This document shows, in pieces, positions 14,847 to 23,089 of a stretch of 27,600 bases of DNA; positions within the stretch are counted from its first letter, which is position 1, and the number at the start of each line of letters is the position of its first letter. The DNA comes from Prevotellaceae bacterium (GTDB lineage Bacteria > Bacteroidota > Bacteroidia > Bacteroidales > UBA932): assembly GCA_031284065.1 (NCBI GenBank), contig JAITAP010000011.1, positions 1 through 27,600 of the forward strand, written 5' to 3'. The notes beneath the pieces are model-generated. The model did not search any database. It was given only the letters and a program-made list of their open reading frames with translations, and had not been told where the DNA came from. The position numbers were made by a program, and so were the translations under genes.

Positions 14847-15809
14847 ATGAAGCATTTTACCTGCGTGCAAGATATTGACGACTTGAATGTTGCTTTGAAA
14901 GAAGCGCTTGAGGTAAAAAAAACGCCATTTAAGTGGGATACGCTGGGCAAAAACAAGACCATGCTACTCATTTTTTTCGACTCGAGCCTGCGCACGCGCC
15001 TCAGCACCCAGAGGGCTGCGCTAAACCTCGGAATGAACGCCATTGTGCTCGACGTAAATCAGGGCGCGTGGAAGCTGGAAACGGAGCGCGGCGTAATCAT
15101 GGACGGCGACAAGCCGGAGCACATTCTCGAGGCTATTCCGGTCATGGGCTGCTACTGCGACGTGATTGGCGTTCGCTCGTTTGCGCGATTTGAAAGTAAA
15201 GAGACGGATTATCAAGAGGTGATACTCAACCAGTTTTTGAAGTATTCGGGCAAGCCGGTGGTGAGCATGGAGGCGGCAACGCGCCACCCGCTGCAAAGCT
15301 TCGCCGACCTGATAACCATTGAGGAGTACAAAAAAACCACTCGCCCCAAAGTGGTGCTCACGTGGGCGCCGCACCCGCGCGCGCTACCGCAGGCCGTGCC
15401 CAACTCCTTTGCCGAATGGATGAACGCTACGGACTACGAATTTGTCATAACGCACCCCGAAGGCTACGAGCTCGACCCCATGTTTGTGGGCAAGGCAACG
15501 GTGGAGTACGACCAGCGCAAAGCTTTTGCGGGAGCCGACTTTATTTACGCCAAAAACTGGGCGGCTTACGCGGGCGACAGCTACGGGAAAATCCTGAGCA
15601 AGGACAGGGCTTGGACGGTGGACGCCGAAAAAATGGCGCTCACCGGCAACGCCTACTTCATGCACTGCCTGCCCGTGCGCCGCAACATGATTGTAACCGA
15701 CGATGTGATAGAAAGCCCGCAGAGCCTTGTTATCCCCGAGGCGGCCAACCGCGTGGTGAGCGCACAAACGGTAATAAAGCGAATTTTGAGTACGGAAACG
15801 GCAAGCTGA
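14847..15809 (+). CDS. argF': N-succinylornithine carbamoyltransferase
   Basis: A 320-residue transcarbamylase that is very like the Bacteroides fragilis enzyme (ArgF'). That enzyme carbamoylates N-succinyl-L-ornithine rather than ornithine. The carbamoyl-phosphate motif is SSLRTRLSTQ (46-55, the STRT-loop equivalent). The NQGAWKLETERGVIMDGDKP segment (71-90) ends in Pro90. In published work on the two enzyme types, proline here marks the succinyl-type enzyme and glutamate (Glu92 in the Xanthomonas enzyme) the acetyl-type. RHPLQSFADL, TWAPHPRALPQAVPNSF and FMHCLPVRRNMIVTDDVI are also intact. The gene is divergent from the GNAT gene and is followed 12 bp later by a membrane-protein gene. The symbol is by similarity; the substrate call rests on Pro90 and overall resemblance. 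Confidence 0.94.
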   Translation: MKHFTCVQDIDDLNVALKEALEVKKTPFKWDTLGKNKTMLLIFFDSSLRTRLSTQRAALNLGMNAIVLDVNQGAWKLETERGVIMDGDKPEHILEAIPVMGCYCDVIGVRSFARFESKETDYQEVILNQFLKYSGKPVVSMEAATRHPLQSFADLITIEEYKKTTRPKVVLTWAPHPRALPQAVPNSFAEWMNATDYEFVITHPEGYELDPMFVGKATVEYDQRKAFAGADFIYAKNWAAYAGDSYGKILSKDRAWTVDAEKMALTGNAYFMHCLPVRRNMIVTDDVIESPQSLVIPEAANRVVSAQTVIKRILSTETAS

Positions 15810-15821
15810 AATTCATTGATT

Positions 15822-16823
15822 ATGTTCGGTATCTTCAAAAAACAATCGGCTACGGCTATCTTCATCAGCCTGCTCGTTGCGCTTTCGCTGTGGAAAACAA
15901 ATTTCTCCGAGCCCATGCAGGTCAAAGACGACATCCCCATGATGCCGCTCGAGCAATACCTCATGGAGCTGGTAGAGCTCAGCCCGCTGGTATCGACCAT
16001 TGCGGCGTTCCTGCTCATGTACCTGCTGGCAGGGCTGCTCATCAGCCTGAGCGGAAAGCACTTTTTTGCGCCGGAGCAAATCTACCTGCCGCCGTTTGTG
16101 TTCGTGCTCATTTGCTCCGCATTCCCCATACAAAAGTGCATGAACGGTTCGTATATTGCCGCGCTGTGCTTCATGGCGGGGTTGTTTTTGCTGCTTAGGG
16201 TGTACCTCAACAAGCGGGTGCTCGTCTCCATTTTTTTGGCAGCCATGCTTCTTTCTTTGGCGTCGCTGTTTTCGGCTTCGGCCATTTTTTTGCTCCTGAT
16301 TTTGCCGATAGCCTTGCCGCTACTCTGCACGCCTGTGGTGTGGCGCGACTGGGTGGTTGCCCTGTGCGGCGCGGCGCTGCCCTACTTGTACGCCTTTGTC
16401 GCCTTCTTTTTTGCCAAAAACGATGGATTTATCCTTTTCCGGCAGCTTTATATCTGCCTGTTCTCCTTTTCGGAGCGGATTCTTGAGAACGGACGCGTAG
16501 TAGAATGGGGTTACCTGCTGTACCTGCTGCTGCTGGTAGTGTTGGCAATGTTTATGCTTGTGCGCGGAATGTTGACCTCGCGGGTTAAGGTGAAAAAAAT
16601 ACACATGCTGTTTGTGTGGACGTTTTTTATCATGCTGGCGGTGATGCTAACGCTTCCCTCCGGCTCCATGTTTCTGCTTCCGCTGATGGCCATTCCGGCA
16701 AGCGTGCTTATCGCCAATTTTCTCACCCTCACCAAGTACAGGCGTTTGGCAGGCTTTTTCTTCTTCATGCTCGTGGCGCTCACCTACGTGGTGCAGTACC
16801 ACACGCTGATATTTGGGGCGTAG
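15822..16823 (+). CDS. Polytopic membrane protein, DUF6427-like
   Basis: A 333-residue integral membrane protein with roughly nine to ten hydrophobic helices and short charged loops. ATG 15822 (MFGIFKKQSATAIF) is chosen over a TTG two codons earlier because it gives a natural start. Its length, N-terminal F-K-K followed by a first helix, LW near residue 21 and a long hydrophobic middle resemble Bacteroidota proteins grouped as DUF6427, whose function is unknown. It starts 12 bp after argF' and may be co-transcribed with it, but there is no sign of a role in arginine synthesis. No catalytic motif or transporter signature is visible. The family call is from memory of its general form and is tentative. 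Confidence 0.7.
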   Translation: MFGIFKKQSATAIFISLLVALSLWKTNFSEPMQVKDDIPMMPLEQYLMELVELSPLVSTIAAFLLMYLLAGLLISLSGKHFFAPEQIYLPPFVFVLICSAFPIQKCMNGSYIAALCFMAGLFLLLRVYLNKRVLVSIFLAAMLLSLASLFSASAIFLLLILPIALPLLCTPVVWRDWVVALCGAALPYLYAFVAFFFAKNDGFILFRQLYICLFSFSERILENGRVVEWGYLLYLLLLVVLAMFMLVRGMLTSRVKVKKIHMLFVWTFFIMLAVMLTLPSGSMFLLPLMAIPASVLIANFLTLTKYRRLAGFFFFMLVALTYVVQYHTLIFGA

Positions 16824-16856
16824 AGCGCCACTCCGCCATCCGATTTTCCCTTAAAT

Positions 16857-17120
16857 AGCTTCCAATAAACAATTACAATTTGACAATAAAGGAATAAGGG
16901 TGGGCATGGGTTGCGTGCTTTTTGCGCTACTAAGGGGGCTTTGGGGAAATAAGGGGTTACGCATATAATCTTTGATTTTTACCATTGTTGCCTTTAAAAC
17001 CCTTATTCTCAAAAGCCCCCTTAGTAGCGCCGGTTTCATTCCACGATACATTCGCCCTTATTTTTTTACTCAACTTGCGCAGGGGTATTTTTGGCAAATT
17101 GCAATAACTTATTGGAAGCT
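16857..17120. repeat. 264-bp imperfect inverted-repeat element (MITE-like or giant hairpin)
   Basis: The outer ends are inverted copies: left agcttccaataa at 16857-16868 then a diverged ...acaatttgacaa to 16886, against the reverse complement at 17091-17120, about 30 bp with roughly five mismatches. Nested inside, left arm 16924-16958 and right arm 16996-17030 match perfectly over the first 18 bp (gcgctactaagggggctt) and imperfectly over the rest of 35 bp. Short ATAAGGG/CCCTTAT segments occur in the regions between the arms. There is no convincing ORF. No clear target-site duplication is seen. It fills the gap between two convergent genes, so it may also act as a two-way terminator. Form suggests a miniature inverted-repeat transposable element; this is inference. 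Confidence 0.6.
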
Positions 17121-17142
17121 GTAATATAAGGTACTGCGACGC

Positions 17143-17823
17143 TCAAAATTCTTCGTCGAAAACAATGATAATGTCGTTGTCGCTACTATCCGTACTTTTT
17201 GCAGGCTTGGGCTTGGCGGCGGTGTTTTTTTTCTTTTCGGCAGCGGGTGCGGGTCGCTGCGGAGCTTGTCCGTTTTTTTGCGCTGCCGTCGGCGTGCGCA
17301 CGCGCCCTGCTCCCGAAAAGTATTTGCTCCAGTAGGCGTTGCCAAGGTCTGCAACGCTCACCCCCTTTGAGGTGGAAGCGTGCAGGAACTTGCCGTCTGC
17401 CAAGTAAACGCCAATGTGCGACGCTTTTTTATCCTTTATGGTGAAAAAGAGCAAATCGCCGCAGACCAGCTCACTCCTTTTTATGCGCTTTGCCCGCTCT
17501 GCAATGGCGCTCGTTGAGCGCGGGAGCGTAATCCCGTAAGCTTCCCTGTAAACGCTGCCCACCAGCGCCGAGCAGTCTATACCGCTGCGGCTCTGCCCGC
17601 CGTAGCGGTAGGGTACGCCGAGCCACCCCGCCGACGCGCGGAGAAAGCTTTCGTCTTCCGTTCCGTTAAAGCTTACGCCCATTTTTTTTGAGTACTCGCG
17701 ATAAAATTCGCTGTCGGCTTTCTGTGCAGTTTGCCGCATTGTGGCGCATCCTGCCAAAAAAAGCTGCGCTGCCGAGAGAAGCAGCAGCGGCTTCCCAAAG
17801 CGTATGTTACGGTTCTTTTTCAT
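17143..17823 (-). CDS. NlpC/P60-family lipoprotein peptidase
   Basis: A 226-residue lipoprotein with an NlpC/P60 domain, the fold of cell-wall gamma-D-glutamyl-diamino-acid endopeptidases. The signal ends in the lipobox FLAGC (lipidated Cys26). The catalytic triad is visible as Cys84 in SRSGIDCSALV, His136 in ASHIGVYL and His148 in KFLHAS, with the preceding PYRYGGQ motif. The C-terminal third (about 180-226) is low-complexity Ala/Pro/Lys followed by the acidic SSDNDIIIVFDEEF. It probably trims peptidoglycan peptides in the periplasm. It stands 3 bp after the MBOAT stop, the last gene of a seven-gene run from parA. The long inverted repeat lies just beyond its end. Confidence 0.93.
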   Translation of the reverse strand: MKKNRNIRFGKPLLLLSAAQLFLAGCATMRQTAQKADSEFYREYSKKMGVSFNGTEDESFLRASAGWLGVPYRYGGQSRSGIDCSALVGSVYREAYGITLPRSTSAIAERAKRIKRSELVCGDLLFFTIKDKKASHIGVYLADGKFLHASTSKGVSVADLGNAYWSKYFSGAGRVRTPTAAQKNGQAPQRPAPAAEKKKNTAAKPKPAKSTDSSDNDIIIVFDEEF

Positions 17824-17826
17824 GCG

Positions 17827-19359
17827 CTAAAATTGAAAGTAAATAAACGGTTGCAGCTCCGACGAGGAAGCTTGGTAGATAAAAAACACGGCCAGCAGCA
17901 CCACAAAAATCTTCACCACGCTCGGCAGGCTAATAAACGCCTCGCGGCAGCGGATTTTGAGCTTTTGCGGTAAAAAGTGGATAATATACGCCGCCAGCAT
18001 TAGCCCAAATATCAGGCCATACCCCGCTACCACCTCCGGAATGGCGTGGAAGTAAAATTCGGCGGCAATGCGGCGAATAAAATACAGCGCCTGCGACACG
18101 TCGGCAGACCTGAAGAATATCCAGGTGAAGCACACAAAGTGAAAGGTGAGCAGGACGAACAGAAAGCGCGGCAGCTTCACCTTTCCCCACCGCAGCGTAG
18201 CGCAACGCTTCTCCCAAAATCTACCGACGACAAGGGCAAGCCCGTGCAGGCCGCCCCACGCTATGAACTTGTAGCTTGCGCCGTGCCACAGCCCTCCCAG
18301 CAGCATGGTGAGCATCAGGTTGAGGTAGGTTCTCAGCTTGCCTTTCCGGTTTCCGCCGAGCGGAATGTAAAGGTAGTCGCGCAGCCACGACGAAAGCGAA
18401 ATGTGCCATCGCCGCCAAAAGTCGCGCATGCTTGCGGCGCAGTAGGGCGAGTTGAAGTTGAGCGGCAGGCGGAATCCCAGCAGCAGCGCCACCCCAATGG
18501 CAATATCGGTGTAGCCCGAAAAATCGCAGTAGATTTGAATTGCGTAGCCGTACGCTCCCATGAGCAGCTCAAAGCCCGAGTACAGCTCCGGGTTGTCAAA
18601 AACGCGATCGACATAGTTGAGCGAAATGTAGTCCGAAATGGCAACTTTTTTCACCAGCCCGTTCAAAATCAAAAATACGGCGTGCCACATTTCGCGCCGC
18701 GTAACGCTGTACTCCCGGTATATCTGCGGAATAAATTCCGCCGCGCGAACAATGGGGCCTGCCACCAGCGAGGGGAAAAACGAAACGTAAAACCCAAAAT
18801 CGATAATGCTGTCAACGGGCTTCACCCTGCGCCGGTAAACGTCAATCGTGTAGCTGAGAATTTGAAAGGTGTAAAACGAAATTCCTATGGGCAGGATAAG
18901 GTTATCCATATCGAACTTTTCTGCGCCGGTAAGCATGTTCGCAGCTGCCGAAAAAATATTTACCACGCGACATTCCGTCCCAAAGAAATCGTTGATGATG
19001 GAGGTGAAAAAGTATGCGTACTTGAAGTAGGCCAGCAAGCCGAGGTTGACGGTAACGCTCAGCGCCACCAGCAGCTTGCGGGCAAGGATGCGGTGGTTGC
19101 GGTATATGGCTTTGGCAAGGTGAAAGTCGAGCGTGGTGGAGAAAAGCAGCAGCAAAAAGTAAACGCCGCTGGACTTGTAGTAAAAAAAAATGCTGAAGGC
19201 AAGCAGGTAAAGGCTTTTGGTCAGGTGCGCCTTTTTGTAGATGAACAGGTAGCCCGATAGCAGCACAATGAAAAAAATCCAGAACGATAGCCTCGTAAAA
19301 ATAAGGGCAGAGCTTTCGTTATAGATGAGAATCTCCTCCAGTATGCTATAAATATCCAT
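17827..19359 (-). CDS. MBOAT-family O-acyltransferase (AlgI/DltB-like)
   Basis: A 510-residue membrane-bound O-acyltransferase. These enzymes pass acyl (usually acetyl) groups across the membrane to extracellular polymers such as alginate, peptidoglycan or teichoic acid. About eleven membrane segments are seen. Conserved regions: YFKYAYFF, LPIGISFYTFQILSYTIDVYR, FFPSLVAGPIVRA, IYCDFSGYTDIAIG, FWRRWHISLSSWLRDYLYIPLGG (His319) and LLGGLWHGASYKFIAWGGLHG (probable catalytic His359; His372). The gene lies 17 bp after the SGNH hydrolase gene, the usual pairing in such systems: MBOAT moves the acyl group and the SGNH protein transfers it in the periplasm. The polymer acylated here is not known. Given the neighbours, peptidoglycan or a surface glycan is the likely target. 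Confidence 0.94.
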   Translation of the reverse strand: MDIYSILEEILIYNESSALIFTRLSFWIFFIVLLSGYLFIYKKAHLTKSLYLLAFSIFFYYKSSGVYFLLLLFSTTLDFHLAKAIYRNHRILARKLLVALSVTVNLGLLAYFKYAYFFTSIINDFFGTECRVVNIFSAAANMLTGAEKFDMDNLILPIGISFYTFQILSYTIDVYRRRVKPVDSIIDFGFYVSFFPSLVAGPIVRAAEFIPQIYREYSVTRREMWHAVFLILNGLVKKVAISDYISLNYVDRVFDNPELYSGFELLMGAYGYAIQIYCDFSGYTDIAIGVALLLGFRLPLNFNSPYCAASMRDFWRRWHISLSSWLRDYLYIPLGGNRKGKLRTYLNLMLTMLLGGLWHGASYKFIAWGGLHGLALVVGRFWEKRCATLRWGKVKLPRFLFVLLTFHFVCFTWIFFRSADVSQALYFIRRIAAEFYFHAIPEVVAGYGLIFGLMLAAYIIHFLPQKLKIRCREAFISLPSVVKIFVVLLAVFFIYQASSSELQPFIYFQF

Positions 19360-19376
19360 GTATTTGTCCTCAAAAG

Positions 19377-20882
19377 TTATTGAGAGGCTAAATTTTCAGC
19401 AAGCGACACGGCGTTTCCCGCCCTGCGCATAGCCATGTATCTCCTCACATCTTGCGCAAATGAGCGGTACATCAGCTCAGCCAGCAGCGTTGCCCCGTCG
19501 TTGCTGAGGTGGCAAAAATCTTTGGTGGCAAGCACGGGTCGCGCGTAAGCCCACGAAATGATGGAGTTTTTCCCGCCCATTGCCTCGTAGGTATCCCAAA
19601 ATGCGCAGCCTGCCCTGAACGCCGCCTGCCGCTGTGCGTTGCGTATTTTTTCAATGTTGGGGTACGAAGCCAGCACGCCGCCGCGCCGCCGCGCCATGTC
19701 TGATACGCCTGCCACAAGTATGCTAATTTTTGGCGACAGCTGCTTTATCAGCGCCAGCTGCCGGTAGAGCTGATCCTCGTAAACGCTGTAGTTCTCCGTA
19801 ACCTGCGGCACCACGTTAGCGCCAAATTGCAGGATGATAAGCTTTGCGCCAACAAGCCTGTAGCTCTCCTCGAGGAGCGGCGCGTTTACCTTAACAAAAT
19901 CTATTCCGGAGCTGCTGCGCAGCGGAATATTATCGACGGCTACGCCGACGCTGTTGTCCAGCGCAAGCCCGAAGACTTCGGGGCAGCCGTTCCCGCGAAA
20001 GCTCAGCGTGAGGGGTTCGCTGCTTTGCTGCGTGCTCAGGCTCAGCCTTTGCAAGCCTGCATTGGGCTGTATGGTATTTGCAAAAATTGTTTTTGAGGGC
20101 GTTTTCACCTCCAGAAATATCGGCGCATGGGAGTTCGTCAGCAGCAATTTTACCCGTGAAAATTTAAGCGTCGGGTATGACTTAATTGCGCGACGCTCTA
20201 CCTTTATCCACGCTGCCTTCCGCTGCTTCTGCGGGAGCTTTACGCTCGATAGCAAATGCCCCACGCGCAGGGGCGCAGAACGCTCGTACTTCACCGCCGG
20301 AACGGAGCATACCCAATCGGGGGACATGGTGATTTTTACCGTCGGGTTAACCGGTATTTGCGGGTTGAGCGCCACGTAGCCTACTCCGCCGCCGCCAAAC
20401 TCCTGTTGCAGCCGGCTGCGCAGGTACATGGTTACTCTGTCGGCTTCCAGCTGCGAATCGCCGTAGTGCAGGATGCGCACCAGCTCGCGGCTGCCGGAGT
20501 GCAGCGCCGCCAGCTCCGACATAATGTTGTCCAGAGCGTCTTCCTTGCCGTGCGGGTATTCAATAGGCTGCACCGGCAGCGCGCGTATTTGCTCGGGCGT
20601 GCACTTCACCGGCAGCGCCGATTTTTCGCACTGCTCCGGCTCGCTGACAAAGTTGGAAAAACCCGACTCGCTGCAATCAATGGTAAATGCCACCCTGACG
20701 TTGTCGTTCGACACGCCGAATACGTCCTGAACGGAGGGAAAGGTGAGCGTAAGGTGCGACGATAAGCGAATACCTTCCGCCGGAAAAAGCACGCAGGTAA
20801 AAAACAGCAGGGAGAAAACCAGAATCATCCCTGCCAGAATCTCGGAAAGGCGTATTGTCTCTTCGGTTTTTACGAAATACAT
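19377..20882 (-). CDS. SGNH/GDSL-hydrolase-type protein, likely partner of the MBOAT acyltransferase
   Basis: A 501-residue protein with one N-terminal membrane anchor (about 15-35) and a periplasmic SGNH domain. Block I is LVRILHYGDSQLEADR (nucleophile Ser143). Block III is LQFGAN (Asn356), and block V is TKDFCHLSND, giving Asp455 and His458. The stretch between about 190 and 325 looks like an inserted beta-sandwich, perhaps carbohydrate-binding. Family members with this form in Bacteroidota are next to MBOAT genes and are taken to be O-acetyl transferases or esterases. The gene begins 21 bp after the lytic-transglycosylase gene and runs into the MBOAT gene with 17 bp between. The layout fits an acyltransferase pair acting on envelope polymer. 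Whether it adds or removes acyl groups cannot be read from sequence. Confidence 0.88.
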   Translation of the reverse strand: MYFVKTEETIRLSEILAGMILVFSLLFFTCVLFPAEGIRLSSHLTLTFPSVQDVFGVSNDNVRVAFTIDCSESGFSNFVSEPEQCEKSALPVKCTPEQIRALPVQPIEYPHGKEDALDNIMSELAALHSGSRELVRILHYGDSQLEADRVTMYLRSRLQQEFGGGGVGYVALNPQIPVNPTVKITMSPDWVCSVPAVKYERSAPLRVGHLLSSVKLPQKQRKAAWIKVERRAIKSYPTLKFSRVKLLLTNSHAPIFLEVKTPSKTIFANTIQPNAGLQRLSLSTQQSSEPLTLSFRGNGCPEVFGLALDNSVGVAVDNIPLRSSSGIDFVKVNAPLLEESYRLVGAKLIILQFGANVVPQVTENYSVYEDQLYRQLALIKQLSPKISILVAGVSDMARRRGGVLASYPNIEKIRNAQRQAAFRAGCAFWDTYEAMGGKNSIISWAYARPVLATKDFCHLSNDGATLLAELMYRSFAQDVRRYMAMRRAGNAVSLAENLASQ

Positions 20883-20903
20883 GTTACATGTAGCAAAAGA
20901 TTT

Positions 20904-22421
20904 TTACCCGATTTTTTTAATCTTAATTGTTTGCCCCGCTACTATTTTGGTGGTGGCGCTCATGTTGTTCAACGACATCAAATCTGATGGCGTAATGCCA
21001 AGATACTTGTACTGCTGCGATATGCTCCAGAGCGTATCGCCTTGCTTTACCTGATAGTATAGAAAATCGCTTTGCTGTCCTGCCGGCATTTCCTGCACAG
21101 CCTTGCTCGAGCTTGCGTTTTGCGCCGTATAGCGGGCTGCTTTGCTTGGATTTACGTACACGTTCAATTTTTGCCCCTCTCTGATGTAGTTTGAGCGCAA
21201 TGCGTTCCATTGCTTGAGGTCTTGCACATACACGCCGTAGTGCGCGGCAATAGAGCCAAGCACATCGCCTTTTTTCACCTTGTGCACGATTTTTGTTTTC
21301 CCCGAAGGAACGTAAGCCGTGAATCCGGCAGGCGCAACCATTGTTTTTGGGTTGTATTTTTCGGCGCAGTACTGCGTTATTATATTTTCCCCATCAATGT
21401 AGCTGCTCACGTATTCAACGGGCAGCTTCAGCGTGCAGGTGCGCTCGTTACCGGGCACAATGTCTCGCCGGTACTGGGGATTGAGGTCGCGCAGCGCTAC
21501 CACCGAAATGCCCGTAACCGCCGCAATCTGGTCAAAGTGCATCCACTGCCTTACGTGCACCGTGTCGTAGCTGAAGTACTTTTTAAAATTGTACTTGGGG
21601 ATTTTTAGCCCGTGCTCCTTGCTGTAGCTCATCATGTAGGCAGCGCCGATGAATGCCGGCACGTAGCCGCGCGTTTCGCGCGGCAGGTAGTGGTAAATAC
21701 CCCAAAAGTCGTGCTGTCCGGAGCGCCGGATGGCTTTTTTTACGTTGCCTGTTCCGCAGTTGTAGGCGGCTATAGCAAGCGTCCAGTCGCCAAACGTGTT
21801 GTACAAATCGCGCAGGTGCTGCGCGGCGGCGTGCGTTGCCTTAATCGGGTCGCAGCGGTCGTCCATCGTAGAGGTTACGTTTAGCCCGTAGAGCCTGCCC
21901 GTGCTGTACATAAACTGCCACAAGCCCGTAGCCCCCACCCTCGATACAATTTGCGGGTTTAGCGCCGATTCTATCACCGCAAGGTAGCGCAGCTCCAGCG
22001 GGATGCCGTATTGGTCTAATATTTGCTCAAAAATGGGAAAGTAGTACTCCGACAAGCCGAGTATGTTCTCCGCTTTGTCGCGCTTGTCCTCAGTGTAGAG
22101 CTGAATGTACCTGCGAACAATGCTGTTGAACGGCAAATCTATCACCGAATGAAGACGCTTGAGGCGTGCAATGTACACCGAATCCGACGTAACGGCGGGG
22201 AGCATCGGCTCGTCGGCAATCAGCTCGGTAGCCGCCGCCATTTCGTCCGACTGCACGGTCGCCACCGTGTCCTCATCAACCTCGCCTGCCACTTCGCCGG
22301 CTATATTGCTATCATCAACGGCTACCGTATGCGGAGCGCGTTCATACACTTTTGTGATTGCCCGCAAGCTGGGCAAAAACAAAATCATCAAAAACGGTAA
22401 AGCAAGAAAAAAGCGCATCAT
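20904..22421 (-). CDS. mltD: LysM-containing lytic transglycosylase (MltD type)
   Basis: A 505-residue MltD-like enzyme that cleaves glycan strands of peptidoglycan, forming 1,6-anhydro ends. A signal peptide is at 1-21 (RFFLALPFLMILFLPSLRA). The SLT domain, about 130-255, has catalytic Glu151 in LAVIESALNPQIVSRVGATGLWQFM and the motif AIAAYNCGTGNVKKAI (217-232). Two clear LysM domains follow at about 379-423 (HKVKKGDVLGSIAAHYGV) and 456-502 (YQVKQGDTLWSISQQY), plus a weaker LysM-like segment at 295-335. LysM domains bind GlcNAc in peptidoglycan. It lies 23 bp after the DUF5683 gene in the parAB run. Unlike E. coli MltD it has no lipobox near the start. Confidence 0.95.
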   Translation of the reverse strand: MMRFFLALPFLMILFLPSLRAITKVYERAPHTVAVDDSNIAGEVAGEVDEDTVATVQSDEMAAATELIADEPMLPAVTSDSVYIARLKRLHSVIDLPFNSIVRRYIQLYTEDKRDKAENILGLSEYYFPIFEQILDQYGIPLELRYLAVIESALNPQIVSRVGATGLWQFMYSTGRLYGLNVTSTMDDRCDPIKATHAAAQHLRDLYNTFGDWTLAIAAYNCGTGNVKKAIRRSGQHDFWGIYHYLPRETRGYVPAFIGAAYMMSYSKEHGLKIPKYNFKKYFSYDTVHVRQWMHFDQIAAVTGISVVALRDLNPQYRRDIVPGNERTCTLKLPVEYVSSYIDGENIITQYCAEKYNPKTMVAPAGFTAYVPSGKTKIVHKVKKGDVLGSIAAHYGVYVQDLKQWNALRSNYIREGQKLNVYVNPSKAARYTAQNASSSKAVQEMPAGQQSDFLYYQVKQGDTLWSISQQYKYLGITPSDLMSLNNMSATTKIVAGQTIKIKKIG

Positions 22422-22444
22422 AAATTCAATTTTTTTGGTTTTCT

Positions 22445-23047
22445 TTAAAATGTCAGACTAAAGGTCAACCCGACGTGCGCATTGGAGCGCACCGAAGAGG
22501 CGTAGCTGCCTTCCGAATAGGGTTGTAGCTTAAACGATAAATCGTTGCTTATATCGTAGTAAAAAAAGTGCGCATCTACTGTGGCGTCAAGAATATTTAT
22601 CCCGTAAAAAAGTAGCGTGAGGATAATGAAAAAATCTCGGTCGCGACGGTAGGTATTTTTGTAGTACTGTAGCCGGTCTACAGGCACATTCTGAAATGCG
22701 CCGTACAAGTCTTTTTCCAGCGTCGCCTTGTTGCTCTCAAACTCCGGGTCGTCCGACTTGAGCTGCGCAACGGCGTACTTGATGTTATACGCATCCCGGT
22801 ACAGCTTGTACCGAAAATTGTTGCTCTGAATGAAATACCCAAAAGCGGCAAACCCTCCGTAAACCAGCGGAAGCTTCCAGTAGCGCTTGTTATAGGCCTG
22901 CCCCAAGCCGGGCAGCAACGCCGAATACAGCGCTGCGCGCGACGGCGAATGTGTCGCGCTATCCTGAACCTGTGGCTCTTGCCCACAAACCGCCTGCGGT
23001 AGAAGTATTGTCAGCGCAAGCAGCGCTACAACAGCATATTTTTTCAC
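22445..23047 (-). CDS. DUF5683 membrane-associated protein
   Basis: A 200-residue protein with an N-terminal signal peptide (about 1-22, ending VCGQ) and the DUF5683 form: SPSRAALYSALLPGLGQAYN followed by KRYWKLPLVYGGFAAFGYF (a membrane helix), a helical middle (about 80-130), then DRDFFIILTLLFYGINILDATVDAHFF and a beta-rich end. Function is unknown, but the family recurs between parB and a lytic transglycosylase gene in Bacteroidota. I infer an envelope role linked to cell-cycle genes. It is in the middle of a minus-strand run, 42 bp after parB. Confidence 0.88.
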   Translation of the reverse strand: MKKYAVVALLALTILLPQAVCGQEPQVQDSATHSPSRAALYSALLPGLGQAYNKRYWKLPLVYGGFAAFGYFIQSNNFRYKLYRDAYNIKYAVAQLKSDDPEFESNKATLEKDLYGAFQNVPVDRLQYYKNTYRRDRDFFIILTLLFYGINILDATVDAHFFYYDISNDLSFKLQPYSEGSYASSVRSNAHVGLTFSLTF

Positions 23048-23089
23048 CTCACGTAAAATTTATCTGCCTCAAAATTTTAAGCTGAGCCC

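Noticed and set aside
11096..15370. CACGTG cores (for example near 11099, 12187, 13194, 15359) considered as parS sites
   Set aside because: None has the flanking symmetry of the TGTTTCACGTGAAACA consensus; all lie in coding sequence and look incidental.
16851..17051. Open frame of 66 codons inside the inverted-repeat element
   Set aside because: It is built from the inverted-repeat sequence and has no recognisable protein features.
18046..19260. Open frame of 404 codons on the plus strand
   Set aside because: Antisense shadow of the MBOAT gene; composition is rich in Gln, Val and Arg with no domain pattern.
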